A DNA stretch of 64,000 nt from NCBI GenBank assembly GCA_004194705.1, contig SADC01000105.1, forward strand, positions 140,105-204,104, read 5' to 3'. Of the stretch, positions 34,800 to 45,965 are shown one piece after another. The notes below the pieces were generated by a model. It was not told the DNA's origin and made no database searches. It saw only the letters and a list, made by a program, of their open reading frames with translations. Position 1 is the first letter of the stretch; each line of letters starts with the position of its first letter. This DNA is from Ditylenchus dipsaci (taxonomy: Eukaryota > Nematoda > Chromadorea > Rhabditida > Anguinidae). The position numbers and the translations under genes are program-made.

Positions 34800-35515
34800 T
34801 CTTTTTAGGCCAAATTTTGGTGCCACAAAGTCGCTGAATCCAACGACCAAAAAAATAACAAATAATAAAATAAAATTATTTTTGCAGAAAATGAATCGAT
34901 CAAGAGCTTACAGGTTTACATAAGCAACATATCTAGCAGTTAAGTGAAAAAATTTCATTTCATAATATTTTCAATCCGCCTAGAAACGACACTTTCGTAC
35001 TTTGTGTTTCTGCCTCTTCCAGGGGCTAAATTTAGCGACAAACATGATTTTTTACTTTGAAAATACGTTTTATCTAAAAAACTTCAAACGTGAGCAATTT
35101 TTATAATTCATCCCAAAATGCATCATCTTTGCAAAATGTAGCACAAAAAAGTAAAATTATGGAGCAAGTCAGTAACAATAATTTGGTTTATACTTTTATT
35201 TTTCGTTCTACATTTTGCAGAGATGATGCAAAAACTGATATCTCGTTATAAACTAGAAGCGCAGGGCTACCTTAAGGGATAACAATTTAAAAAAGTTAGG
35301 AAAATACACGCCTTTAAAAATAAAACAAAAAAGGGGACGTTTTTCTGTTTTGCTCTTTTATTAATAACCAGGGCATCATATACTATTAATAGAAAAAGAG
35401 ATAAAAAATGTGAATTACCATATTTATTTTTTAACTTTTTACCTTTTAAAGGGGCATGCCCAAGCTAAAACATATTTTTTTTTGTAAAATATTTTTGTAA
35501 TTTTTCAATTCTTTT
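34800..35515. other. Intergenic, no gene seen
   Basis: Upstream flank of the vitellogenin gene. AT-rich, with inverted copies of a CTCTGCAAAATGTA-like segment (near 35132 and 35210). No exon could be supported. Confidence 0.4.
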
Positions 35516-35519
35516 TGAA

Positions 35520-35785
35520 AATCTTTGGTGTCATTCAGCACAATATTAAATTCTACGTTAGGTGAACGAAAAGTACTGTGTAAAGTGTTCATTTACCTAA
35601 GAAAAAATACCCTTTGAAGGTGAAAATTCCGGTCTAATTTAGACCGGAATTCCGACCGGAAAATGGACCGTAATTTTCACCTTCAATTGGTATTATTTCT
35701 TAAGTAAATAAGCATTTTACACAATATTTTTCATCCATCTAACGCAGAATTTAATATTGTGCTGAATGACACCAAAGATTATCAA
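35520..35785. repeat. Foldback repeat about 265 bp
   Basis: ATCTTTGGTGTCATTCAGCAC on the left pairs with GTGCTGAATGACACCAAAGAT on the right. The centre is a perfect hairpin around GGTCTAATTTAGACC. Non-coding. Confidence 0.75.
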
Positions 35786-35936
35786 TAATGTTGCGAAAAT
35801 TACAAAAAGATTTGGGAGTTCCGATTTACAATCAAAAAAATTCCGGGTCAACTCTACTACGCACCAAAAAAGACAGCAAAAACGAATTTTGAATTCCCAC
35901 AAAAACCTAAAATCGGTTTTTCGTGGACGTCTCTAT

Positions 35937-37530
35937 GGCTGTACCCCGAAATTTAAGCAGCGATTCGCTAAGTGGTCGATTTGCTAAGCGGTCGTTTTGC
36001 TAAGAAAAAAATTTAAGCGCCAATTTGCTAAATGGTCGTTTTGCTAAGAATTTTTTGCTAAGTAGTTGTTTTGATAAAGATCTTGTTTGTTAAGCTACCT
36101 ACTTCTTCAGTTCGGTTCAATTTCGGGGTACAGACCTTAAAACCCAAACGATTCAATCCAAAATAATGTTCTAAAAATGGTTTAATTAATCGGGGTCTCC
36201 TACTCTGGACTGATTGCACCCAGAGGGATTCGAACCAGTAACCTTAATGATGAGTATATGGACCTCTTCGCCAAGTAAACACTCAAAATTATGATAAAAA
36301 AAAGATATGCACCCAGGTGGATGCGAACCAGCATCCTCGGCAGTGGCTATCCAAGTGGTCGTCCACTTGGATCAAAATTTTTTTTTACGTTTTCGGTTTC
36401 CAAAACAATTTTCTGCACTAATTCGAGCATGCTGAAGATGGTTTGACAGTGGTAAAATCACGTTTTATCGAGAAATTTAGAGTTATTGCTAACGATTGAT
36501 TTATCAAAATCAAGAATTCACGATAACTCAAAAATTTCTTGATAAAACGTGATTTTACCACTGTCAAACCATCTTCAGCATGCTCGAATTAGTGCAGAAA
36601 AATTGTTTGGAAACCGAAAACGTAAAAAAAAAATTTTGATCCAAGTGGACGACCACTTGGATAGCCACTGCCGAGGATGCTGGTTCGAATCCACCTGGGT
36701 GCACACTTTATTTTTACCGTAATTTCAGATATAAAAAGACTAACGTTTGACCTTTCAGGTCATTTGGGTGAATATACCCCTATTCTTGAGTTGCCTGGAT
36801 AACAACCTGTCCAGGTGGTACTCAACCCTAGATTTGGGATCGGGTAGGTAAATCGCACTTCTGGTCTTAATAAGCCCAATTTCTCACAAATTTTTTAGTT
36901 TAGAAAAATGGATTTTTTTTATTTAAATTACCTTTTTTATTTTAGGCCATCCATGTGGGCATCCACCTGGTCAGGTGATACCTACACCAGGTATTGAAGT
37001 TGGAGTGTGTAAAATCGCAACTTTGGGCTTGACAAACCCAATTCCCCACACAATTTTAAGTTAGAAAAAATGGCTTATTTTTTATTTTTAAGAAATTTTA
37101 ATTTTATAGGTTTGGGTTTGGTTTGGGTATTTAGGGTGGTACTTTGGGTGGTTTAGGATGGTTTGTGGTAGTTTGGACACCATCTGAAGATATCAATTTA
37201 CCTAGATCCCACGTTGAAATCAGTAAGAAACAAAAAAAAATCGGCGTAAAAATGTCCGTCGGAAAAACCTCTAATCTACCAGAATATTGAGAAAAAGGAA
37301 AAGTACAAAAAGGCAGAAAAGTTCTTAACAAATCGGGATTTAAGAAAAGAATGCCTTAGCAAAAAAATTCTTAGCAAATGGGCGCCTTAACAAAAAAATT
37401 CTTAGCAAATGGGCGCTTTAACAAAAAAATTCTTAGCAATTTGTCGCTTAGCAAAAAAAATTCTTGGCAAAACGACCGCTTAGCAAATCGACCACTTAGC
37501 AAAATGCCGCTTAAATTTCGGGGTACAGCC
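35937..37530. mobile_element. 1.6-kb TIR element with 8-bp TSD
   Basis: Begins GGCTGTACCCCGAAATTTAAGC and ends with the exact inverse. Both sides are flanked by GTCTCTAT (35929-35936, 37531-37538), a perfect 8-bp duplication. Each end carries a short array of the unit TTTGCTAAGTGGTCG / CGACCACTTAGCAAA. The interior holds a tRNA-like module (about 36205-36290, minus strand) and a nested foldback (36301-36716). No transposase was seen, so it is non-autonomous. Confidence 0.8.
36301..36716. repeat. Foldback of the CCAAGTGGTCGTCCACTTGG family, tRNA-like ends
   Basis: About 415 bp, almost perfectly palindromic. The arms end in a tRNA T-arm-like sequence (GGTTCGAATCCACCTGGGTGC on the right, its inverse on the left). 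Further in come AAGTGGTCGTCCACTTGGAT and GCATGCTGAAGATGGTTTGACAG. Related copies lie at 42917-43226, 43379-43684 and 57640-57966. Confidence 0.75.
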
Positions 37531-37736
37531 GTCTCTATTGTGTCTCCCATTGTATACAGTCATAGCTCCCAACTACCGGTTTACCTCTCAAATAAAACCA
37601 TCTTCAATTTTTTGAGACCTATATTTTGCTCTTGAATAAATATTAAGCAGCGCTTTTGATTGCGTTTCCCACCGACTCCACCTTTTCAATTACAATTGAA
37701 GAAGACTTTGAATTTTCTCAATTTTTCACGGCTTAA

Positions 37737-37970
37737 AGGGCCATTGCCGTCCCGACAACGATTGTACCCCGCCAATTCAAAAAATTCCTAATCATTGAAT
37801 TTCTGTACGGATGTTTTAACTTCGTTTCTAACACAACTATACCTAAAATAAAATTCTAGGCCTTGTTTTGTTAGAAACCAGGTTGAAAAATTCGCACATA
37901 AGTTGAATGATGGTTAGGCAAAATTTTTCGGATTGGCGGGGTACAATTCAAAACAGGTGGCAATGGCCCT
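37737..37970. mobile_element. MITE with TTAA target duplication
   Basis: Ends AGGGCCATTGCC / GGCAATGGCCCT are inverted and flanked by TTAA on both sides. The subterminal part (CCCCGCCAATTCAAA) also pairs. A second copy is at 56139-56372. TTAA duplications are typical of the piggyBac superfamily. No coding content. Confidence 0.7.
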
Positions 37971-37974
37971 TTAA

Positions 37975-38770
37975 ACAAAATAGGCCCGGTGTCTTTTCGA
38001 GAGGAGATACGGCAAGTGAACCATGACTTACGTACAGTCTGCACTTAGATCAGTGTTTTAAAGGCTTTGAATGCAGATATCTAGTGCTGCAAATTTGGTG
38101 CTGGTGCAAAGATTTGGACACCCGGTGCAGGTGCTGATAAAAACGGTCTTTGGGCCGGTGTTAGGTCTCGGTGTAAAAAATTATTGTGATAGAAATTTAT
38201 AACACCGACTTATGTACAGCAAACTTCTCTTTGTTTTACGCAGATGTCAAGAAAAATAGACAATCCTACAAACGCGTAGTATCTTTTTACGAGCACCTGT
38301 GGTCGGTGTCTTGTGTGTACGCAAGCAGAAGCTTTCACTATGAACTAGGTTTTTTGCTGACCTTGGATTCTGCCGGTTTTTTGTTAACCGCATTTTTAAA
38401 TGTGACTGCTGCTTTTCGGTTATCCAGTATCCTGCCTTTGTTCTGCTTAAGGCCTTAAGTGGTTGCCTTAATTGGCTATATAGTTAGAACAGTAATTTTT
38501 GACCAGCAATCGAATTCGACCTCCTCTCTACTCAAGCATTTCTGAGTGAAATTAGATTGATAAGTATTTATATATATTCAAGGATAGGAAGTAGCATGAT
38601 TCAGGCCAATAAATTTTCAAAAAGCATGCCCTGCCCTTAATGTTAATTTTTCTGAATCTTTCGGCCAGGAAATTGGCAGTATTTGTGAACTTTTGTATTT
38701 TTTGATATAAAGATACCATCAAAAGTTATTGTCTTGTATTTTTTTGTCTTTTATTTTGTTTGTTACTTTA
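37975..38770. other. Intergenic, possible 5' region of the ABC-like gene
   Basis: No supportable exon. If the ABC-like gene has coding exons before the ATG at 38806, they should lie here. An acceptor (TTTAAG) at 38772 suggests that at least one upstream exon or a trans-splice site exists. Confidence 0.35.
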
Positions 38771-38805
38771 AGGCATCCTATTCGCAACTGAAAGCTTTGA
38801 AAAGA

Positions 38806-41800
38806 ATGGAGCTAAAGTGGAGTATCAAAAATGTTCGCGTATGTCACTGAATTCGTTCAATTAAATTATTAGTTGGCTTATTTTAGTCTAAAGATGATGA
38901 TCGCATGGTACTCTCTGCCATTGATGGTACTTTTTTGATTATTGCGCCCATTTCCTCTAAAACTTTATTGTTTAGGAATCGCAAACGCTGGCAAAATATA
39001 CGGTAAATTTTTATATTCTAAAACAGATATGTGGAGTGTTGTTTCTCATCGAAATTGCACCCTCATGAATAGGGTTGCACCGCCGTCGGTTGATCCACAC
39101 CCAGGAAAAATGGTTAAAATAATGAATCTGGAAGTGTTTCCTAAAAAAGGAGAAATCTGAGACCGGGTGCATGAAATCTTGGTTTGATTACGACACAAAT
39201 GAATACTAAAAACCATGTCCAAACTGGGTAACCGACCAACAATTTTCGGAAAAACCAGTAATAGGGCTGATAAAACCGACTAGGTGCAACTCTTTTGCAA
39301 AGGCTCCGAATTAGGCAAACTTAACGGAGAAATCCAGTTGGAAGCTGCTCACTACGCATTGGCCTGACTAAATTTTCTACCTCTGATGTTTTTAGCCATT
39401 CTGGGCCCTGCTGACTCCGGCAAAAGTGACCTATTCGATGTGTTGGCTGAGAAGAAGTCGGACTTTAAAATCGATGGCACATTCCAAATTAATGGTGCTT
39501 CAGTCAGTAGAGACGAATTCTCTAAGGTGATTTTTAATTGTATAACTTCGAATCAGCATTATTTTATTATCCTGCATTTAGCATATCAATATCGTTGTAT
39601 TCGATAATTTGACTGAATGCCGCCAGATTGTAAGATATACAATTTATGGTCGGATCATTGCTTATATTCAATTTTAACAGGTGTTCCAGTTTTTGAAAGA
39701 TTCCACCGTCACGGAAGGCTCAGACCCAGATGAGGCGAGTGTCAATCTAACAATCAAAACGGTAAAAATTTTCTCCTTAGTACTAGCATAACCATGTGAC
39801 TTATGGTATAAAAAACAATATTTCTTATAGTTGGTCTGGGATGAAAAGAGCAGCAAGATGGTCAAAGATTTGTCCAATGAAGAAAGTAAGTGTTTTTGAG
39901 AGCCTGAAATCACAACCCAATTTTTTTTCTCAGAGAAGTGTCTGGTCATTGCTCGAAGCCTGTTGTCTGCCCATGAGGTTGTGTGGTTCAATTCTCTATG
40001 TCTGGATCTCTCTAGTCCCTTCGTGTCGAGCATAGTGAAGGTTGTTTGACTGATTCATATATCTGTCCGTAAGGTTTTGAAATTTCTGTTTAAGCTAATG
40101 ATCAAATTGGCTGAGAAAAGAAAAATTTGCATCTTACTCTCCATTGGTTTGAACAGCAGTTACAACGAATCGTACGAGCAGATTGAAAAGTACATTATTT
40201 GCCTTTTGGATATAATGGATTTAACCGACTATTGTTAAGGGGGTTGTGCTATACAAGGGGAAGCCTTTGTTTGAAGGAAATTTGTCAGATCTTCATGGTT
40301 TGTACAAAAGGTATGTTCGGCACAGTTGGTAACAATAATGTTCTTGTCCCTTAAGAGTTGCAATGATCGGAAGTTCGCCACCAGAAGATTTTCCAATAAG
40401 CCGTCTATTTCATGGCAAGATTGACATTGTTAAATCTAGGACGATCACGTTAAAATGGTCACCACTGACCACGTTGACCACTTTGTGGTCTTATAAGAAA
40501 ATACAATTTTCAAATATGATGGGTTACAAACAAAGCAGAATTTTGTTATTTTTTTTAACACAATTTTTGAATGTGTTAAACAAAAGTCATATCAATCATT
40601 CATTGTAACTAGGGTTGGCGGTTCGGGTACCCGTTTTCGGGTAATTGGAACCGAAACCCGGTTTTTTCGGGTATCGGTTCGGTCCGGGTACCCGAAAATT
40701 TCGGGTATCGGTTCGGCTCGAGCACCCGAAAATTTCGGTTCCTCGGTTCAGGTACCCGGAAATTTCGGGTACTCGCCAACCCTAATTGTTACTCAACTAA
40801 AAAACTGATAATGGAAAATAACTGGACTCATTGAGTTTGCAACCCATCATTATTTCAAAATTATATTCATACGTAATGACCACAATGTGATCAACGTGGT
40901 CAGCAGCCTATGTCACTATAAACGAGGTTATAAATAAGCCGGCTGGTGTCCTCTAAGCCCGCAAATATTTCACTTTGTAGCTGAGATTAATACCTTCCCA
41001 GATTTTCATACCGTTTTTCTAAATGTGTTTTATGAACGCCAAACCAAGCTTTGCAAATATCACATGACCACTTTGTGGTCAACATGGTCGTCCTAGGGTT
41101 TATTTTCAGCATTTATTTTCATTCTACATTTAGTTTTTGCGGATGAAAAGAATCAAGGCATTGATTCTTTTGCTGAATATATTGAGGTAATCTTCCTTAA
41201 TGGCTTGTTCACGTTGTTAGAGTTCGAGTTAGAGTTCGAGTCCGGGTTTTTGGTTGCGTGAACACCTCCGATCCGAACTCTAACTCGAACAAAGCCATTA
41301 AAGTGTTCCCCATTTTTATCTCGCTTTTCAGAGTTTTCGTTCTGCGCACTCAGAGATGAAACTAGAGGCTCGTTACAAATTTACCAAGGTACTTTTTCAT
41401 ATTTCCAATAGCACTACTAGATGAGCCTGCTAGGTCTTTAGGGTCTATGATCAGAATCTGAGAGCCTGTTAACTTTTTTATTCAGTTTTTGAAGACCGTA
41501 ACAAATTGCTAAATTCAAACAAAATCACCAAATATTCAGTATTCGACTTAGATATTTTTCTCTCTAATAACTTTCTTGATTACAGCACTTATCACTGACA
41601 TGCTGTCAATCAAGATTAATTGCCTGCAGCCATTTAATTATTCGTTACTGAATATTGGCTTGATACTTATACTTAATGATGCGGAAACTTCCCTCTGAAG
41701 TTTTATCGGAGGTTATCAACTTTTTGGCTCGACTGGTTTCCACGGTTTATTGCTGACATCACATACTTTTTCCAAGCTGTATGCTCAACAAATGAAACGT

Positions 41801-42397
41801 GTTATTTACACTAAAGTGTGATTATGTCTTTAATATTGGTGACTGATAAAAATTCGTTTAGATGTTCGATTCAAAGAAGCCGGAGTTCCACGCACGCGAT
41901 ACCGATAACCAGATCTTCGTCGCTTTATTCGACAATGCTGAGAGTGGTTTCAGCCAGGATGAAATCGAAATAATAGGGAACCCAGAGAAAGTTGCCTTTG
42001 TTGCCGGTCGGATTGGATGTGAGTAGGGTTGTCGAATCGAGCGCTTGATTTCGAACTTTTCGCTTAAAAGTTCGAAAATTTTCGAATTTCGAGCGGGAAT
42101 TTCGAACTTCAAACGCTCGAAAAAAATTTCGAACTATGCTTTCGAATTTCGAGCGCTTGAAAATTTTCGAATGTCGAATCGAGCGCTCGACTCGAAAATT
42201 TCGAGATTTAAGTAAACATGCTTTAATTCTTCATTTTGAGACGTTCTTGTTTAGATGTAGTCGACATACCAGAATTCTTGCAGTTCAAAAAGGCTAAATG
42301 GGGTCAGGAGGAGAATAATGTTCTCTTCATCTATGCAGAGGTGAAGCCTGGAACAGTGGTCCCTGAAGAAATGCGCCATCCAAATACACTGCAATAA
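38806..42397 (+). CDS. ABCG-type ATPase-domain protein without membrane domain, degenerate motifs
   Basis: Fifteen exons fit by phase: 38806-38838, 38887-38926, 38976-39002, 39396-39526, 39582-39629, 39681-39761, 39831-39885, 39934-40040, 40074-40189, 40240-40310, 40356-40428, 41134-41186, 41332-41388, 41862-42018 and 42255-42397. One missing base before exon 10 and one before exon 12 are needed, giving about 397 aa; AATAAA is at 42452. The order matches an ABCG nucleotide-binding domain: Walker A AILGPADSGKSDLFDVLAEK is intact. The signature LSGGE is replaced by LSNEEKK, the Walker B region LLFLDEPTSGLD by VVWFNSLCLDLSS, and the switch His of SIHQPS by SIGLNS. A tail VVLYKGKPLFEG and PPEDFPISRLF mirrors the family's Y-F-G and PADF region. 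No transmembrane segment follows. Instead about 130 acidic residues end at the stop. It is probably a pseudo-ATPase regulator; its function is unknown. Confidence 0.72.
40610..40784. mobile_element. hAT-like palindromic mini-element in intron 11
   Basis: 175 bp beginning TAGGGTTGGCGG and ending CGCCAACCCTA. It is flanked by ATTGTAAC (40602-40609) and ATTGTTAC (40785-40792), a near-perfect 8-bp duplication. The interior is a series of GGTTCGGGTACCCGAAA units that are self-complementary. Same build as 20855-21124 with a different core motif. Confidence 0.75.
42024..42215. repeat. hAT-like palindromic repeat, left end only
   Basis: Starts TAGGGTTGTCGAATCGAGCG a few bases after the splice donor of exon 14, then repeats short self-complementary pieces such as AATTTCGAGCGCTTGAAAAT. 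No matching right terminus or target duplication was found, so it may be truncated. Confidence 0.5.
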
Positions 42398-42489
42398 TGA
42401 ATGAAAAGATATTGATTTCACTATCTGTTTGAAGTAATTGGTTTGTTGGACAATAAAACAGTGAAGGCTTGTTTCCAATAAGCGGATTT

Positions 42490-42680
42490 TCCTTTCACTC
42501 TCACTCTTCATTGGGTACACGAAAATTCTTTCACTCTCACTCTGACTTTGACTCTCCCTTTCACTTTCACCCTCAGTGTGTACCCAATGTGAGAGTGAGA
42601 GTGAAAGGCAGAGTGAGAGTGAAAGGCAATTTTTATAAGACTTGAAACTGAAAAAGACTGAGAGTGAGAGGCAGACTGAG
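42490..42680. repeat. Simple repeat GTGAGAGTGAAAG
   Basis: Runs of GAGAGTGAGAGTGAAAGG and its complement, partly inverted, around a GTGTACCCAATG core. A second block of the same repeat is at 44080-44330. Open frames reading SLSLSL or ESESES here are by-products of the repeat. Confidence 0.8.
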
Positions 42681-42825
42681 AGAAAAATTTTCCAATTTTT
42701 TTTTCTTTTTTTTCTCCCCTCTTTGTCTTTCTTCGTTTTCTCTCGTAGATTTTGTCAGATCGACCTGCCCAGATAAATCAAAGAAAAATGTTTAAAATTT
42801 TTTTCAGGGATCTAGAAAAATAAAA

Positions 42826-43775
42826 CATGCAGGCAGATGAAATCGAACCTGCGACATGAAAAAAGCAAAAAACTGAGTTCCCCAATTCGGGTATGACCAC
42901 CTTGGTACAACCGAACCAAGTGGTCGTCCACTCGGGTCATAATTTTTTTACGTTTTTCATATTCCAAAACCTGCTTTCTGGACTAATTCGGACATGCTGA
43001 ACATGGTTTGATAGTAGTAAAATGAGGTTTTGTAGGGTATTTTTCGAGTATTGGCAAACGATTGATTTTACCAAAACTCTATTTTACCAAAACATAAAAA
43101 TACTTGAGAAACAGCATTTCACCCCTATCAAACCATCTTCAGCATGCCCGAATTAGTCCAGAAAATAGGTTTTGGAACATGAAAAACGTAAAAAAAATGT
43201 TTCGATCCAAGTGGACGACCACTAGGTTTAGTTGGTGCATGGATTATTCAGTAGAACTGAAGTTGGGTCATGGAGGAACATTTGAAATTTTAAAAGTTCT
43301 TCACAGTACTAAAATACTACTACCCGGGTACCATTACACTATCTGAGTACTTGGGTACAACTACCTGGGTACAACCAAACCAAGTGGTCGTCCATTTGGA
43401 TCGAAAATTTTTTTTACGTTTTTCATGTTCCAAAACCTATTTTCTGGACTGATTCGAACATGCTGAAGATGGCTTGATAGTGGCAAAACTCCGTGTTCTC
43501 GGGTATATTTTGAGTATTGAGAGACGATTGATTTTACCAAAACTCAAAAAATTTGTGACAAAATGGTATTTTACCACTATCAAACCATCTTCAGCATGTT
43601 CGAATCAGTCCAGAAAATAGGTTTTGAAACTCGAAAAAGTAAAAAAAAATTTTGCTCCAAGTGGATGACCACTTGGTTTGGTTGCACCCAGGTAGTCATA
43701 CCCGAATTGGGGAACTCAGTTTTTTGCCTTTTTCATGTCACAGGTTCGATTCCATCTACCTTCATGTTTTATTTA
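42826..43775. repeat. Compound 950-bp foldback with two nested copies
   Basis: Outer arms pair: AAACATG...GAAATCGAACCTG...CCCCAATTCGGGTATGACC on the left and GGTAGTCATACCCGAATTGGGG...CAGGTTCGATTCC...CATGTTT on the right. Between them are two copies (42917-43226, 43379-43684) of the AAGTGGTCGTCCACTTGG foldback. As at 36301-36716, the outer ends carry a tRNA T-arm-like GGTTCGATTCC. Confidence 0.7.
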
Positions 43776-44079
43776 AAAAAAAAATAAATAAAAATAAGAT
43801 TCAGGTAGTTTGAGTACCCTACAGGGGGTTTGGAGTACCATCCACCTACTCATCTTGGTTTATGGGTTCGGATGGGTGAAATCGCAATTTTGGTCCCTTC
43901 AAACAGGATTCGTCACACGATTTTATATACAATTTTATATGCAAAAGACAGCGAATGATACCACCTGGATCAGACCAACTGGGTACTGAGAATTAATATG
44001 TGTAGGCACCTGCGTACTACCATCAGGGTGGTGGTGATGAATCATGGTGGGGATGATAAGGAATAAGGAAACGAATTGA

Positions 44080-44330
44080 CAATGAGAGTGAAAAAGATTC
44101 ACTGGAGACAGTGAAAGGGAGAGTGAGACTGAAAAAAGTCTTTCGATACACTGAAAGTGAGAGTGAGAGTCAAAAAAACTCATTGGGTACACTGAAAGTG
44201 AGAGTGAGAGTGCAAGTGAGAGTGAAAGTAAGACTGAAAGGCAATTTTTCGTGTTGGGTACACACTGAGAGTGAAAGTGAGGGTGAAAGGCAGACTGAGA
44301 GTGAGAGTGAAAGGAAAATCCGCTCATTGG
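44080..44330. repeat. Simple repeat GTGAGAGTGAAAG, second block
   Basis: Same unit as 42490-42680 and also containing TCATTGGGTACACTGAAAGT. The two blocks flank the compound foldback and may once have been the arms of one larger inverted structure. Confidence 0.75.
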
Positions 44331-44770
44331 AAACAGGGCTTGACGGTTTAAAAAAGTGGAGTGAGTTTGTAGGGTGGTCTAATATTTTTTGTCTCATGTC
44401 TGGGTTCTGGTCGTTTTACTTGTATTGCCAAATAGTTGTGTTGCACTAAAGCAAAATCACGGCCTGTCGACTAATTTCGTCACATTTCTTGCCTTAATTT
44501 TTTTTTCGGACTGGCAAATGCTTTGCAAATAGTCTTTAGTAAGATGGTTTATGAATGTTTTGTGGATTTTTTCGCGGCGACTTTCGGCTCTCAAGTCTTC
44601 TATCACAATAAACACAGATATAGGCTTCACCGAAAGAACGGAACAGAAAACGTATTCCGTTCAAAATTGCTGAAAAAGTCCCTGATTTTACTTATAAACG
44701 TCTCCAAATGTGATATGTTCGCAAATCGCTGAAAAATGTTCACAATTTTTTATTTTTGTTTTCTGTACTT

Positions 44771-45745
44771 CAGTAAGCGTACGCCAGTGGCCGCGTACGG
44801 CTTTTTTACAGGCCTGGGAAAAAGTGCGATCCCACGATATCCTTCTTGCAAGTCGGCGCTCTAACCATTTGAGCTATCGGGTCGCCCCAGGCTTGTTTCT
44901 TATTTCTCTGCTATCTGCCTCCCTTACACCTATCCTCCTTCCACAAGACCGTCCTCGGTCTTTCCCATTACTGTCTACTACCGGCCAACTGTGCTCTCTG
45001 CACTTCCTTTTGTGGCCGGCCTTCTCAATCAGCAAGCATTCCACTGGGGGGAAACATGTCCTCTGCCAGTGATCAGCGAAAGGAGGGGCAAGGGCAGGTC
45101 AGACAGCTAATCCAACACCAAAGGAGGTGGACTGGCCAGCCAATAGAAGACTGCCAACCACTCGCTGCTACCAGTAAGCGTACGCCAGTGGCCGCGTACG
45201 GCTTTTTTACAGGCCTGGGAAAAAGTGCGATCCCACGATATCCTCCTTGCAAGTCGGCGCTCTAACCATTTGAGCTATCGGGTCGCCCCAGACATGTTTC
45301 TTATTTCTCTGCTATCTGCCTCCCTTACACCTATCCTCCTTCCACAAGACCGTCCTCGGTCTTTTTCCATTACTGTCTACTACCGGCCAACTGTGCTCTC
45401 TGCACTTCCCTTTGTGGCCGGCCTTCTCAATCAGCAAGCATTCCACTGGGGGGAAACATGTCCACCACCAGTGATCAGCGAAAGGAGGGGCAAGGGCAGG
45501 TCAGACAGCTAATCCCAACACCAAAGGAGGTGGACTGGCCAGCCGTAGAAGGCTGCCAACCACTCGCTGCTACCAGTACGCGTACGCCAGTTTCCGCGTA
45601 CGGCTTTTGTACAGGCCTGGGAAAAAGTGCGATCTCACGATATCCTTCTTGCAAGTCGGCGCTCTAACCATTTAAGCTATCGGGTCGCCCCAGGCCTGTT
45701 TCTTATTTCTCTGCTATCTGCCTCCCTTACACTTCTTTTCACCAG
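44771..45745 (-). repeat. Tandem array of a 401-bp tRNA-headed repeat, 2.4 copies
   Basis: Copies begin at about 44771, 45172 and 45574 with CAGTAAGCGTACGCCAG; the third is cut off near 45740. They are about 95 percent alike by eye and GC-richer than the surroundings. On the minus strand each unit contains a strongly tRNA-like stretch: A box TAGCTCAAATGGTTAGAGCG, anticodon loop TTGCAAG (GCA, Cys-like) and a degenerate B box GTGGGATCGCAC. This fits a tRNA-derived SINE amplified in tandem. Open frames through it repeat in each copy and are not genes. Confidence 0.75.
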
Positions 45746-45796
45746 CTCAGAGTATGATTTCGTATGCTGGGCATGGAATTGCCAATTTCCATGGTA

Positions 45797-45965
45797 TGGT
45801 ACGTGTCATTTGTTCCCGGCGCCGTTGGTTCCCGGCTTAATTAAAAGGGACGTTTGTTTCCGGCTTGTACAAAATAACCGTTTGTTCCCGGCTCGTTTGA
45901 AAGGGACACTTGAAAAAATGTGAAAAATGACCGTTTGTTCCGGCGACCATTTGTTCTTGGCTTCC
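45797..45965. repeat. Diverged tandem repeat GTTTGTTCCCGGC
   Basis: Five or six loose copies of a unit close to CGTTTGTTCCCGGCT, spaced by AAAAGGGAC. The GGGACGTTTG wording resembles the subterminal arrays of the 58847-60685 element, so this may be the end of a related element. Confidence 0.55.

Noticed and set aside
43935..44450. Ser/Leu- and Glu/Ser-rich frames on both strands
   Set aside because: They are by-products of the GAGAGTGAGAGTGAAAG simple repeat.
44771..45745. CRISPR array
   Set aside because: The repeats are 401 bp and contiguous, without short repeats separated by unique spacers, and the DNA is eukaryotic.
45225..45923. Repeated open frame (MRSHDILLASRRSNH) in the tandem array
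   Set aside because: It occurs once per 401-bp repeat unit and runs through the tRNA-like part, so it is repeat sequence and not a gene family.
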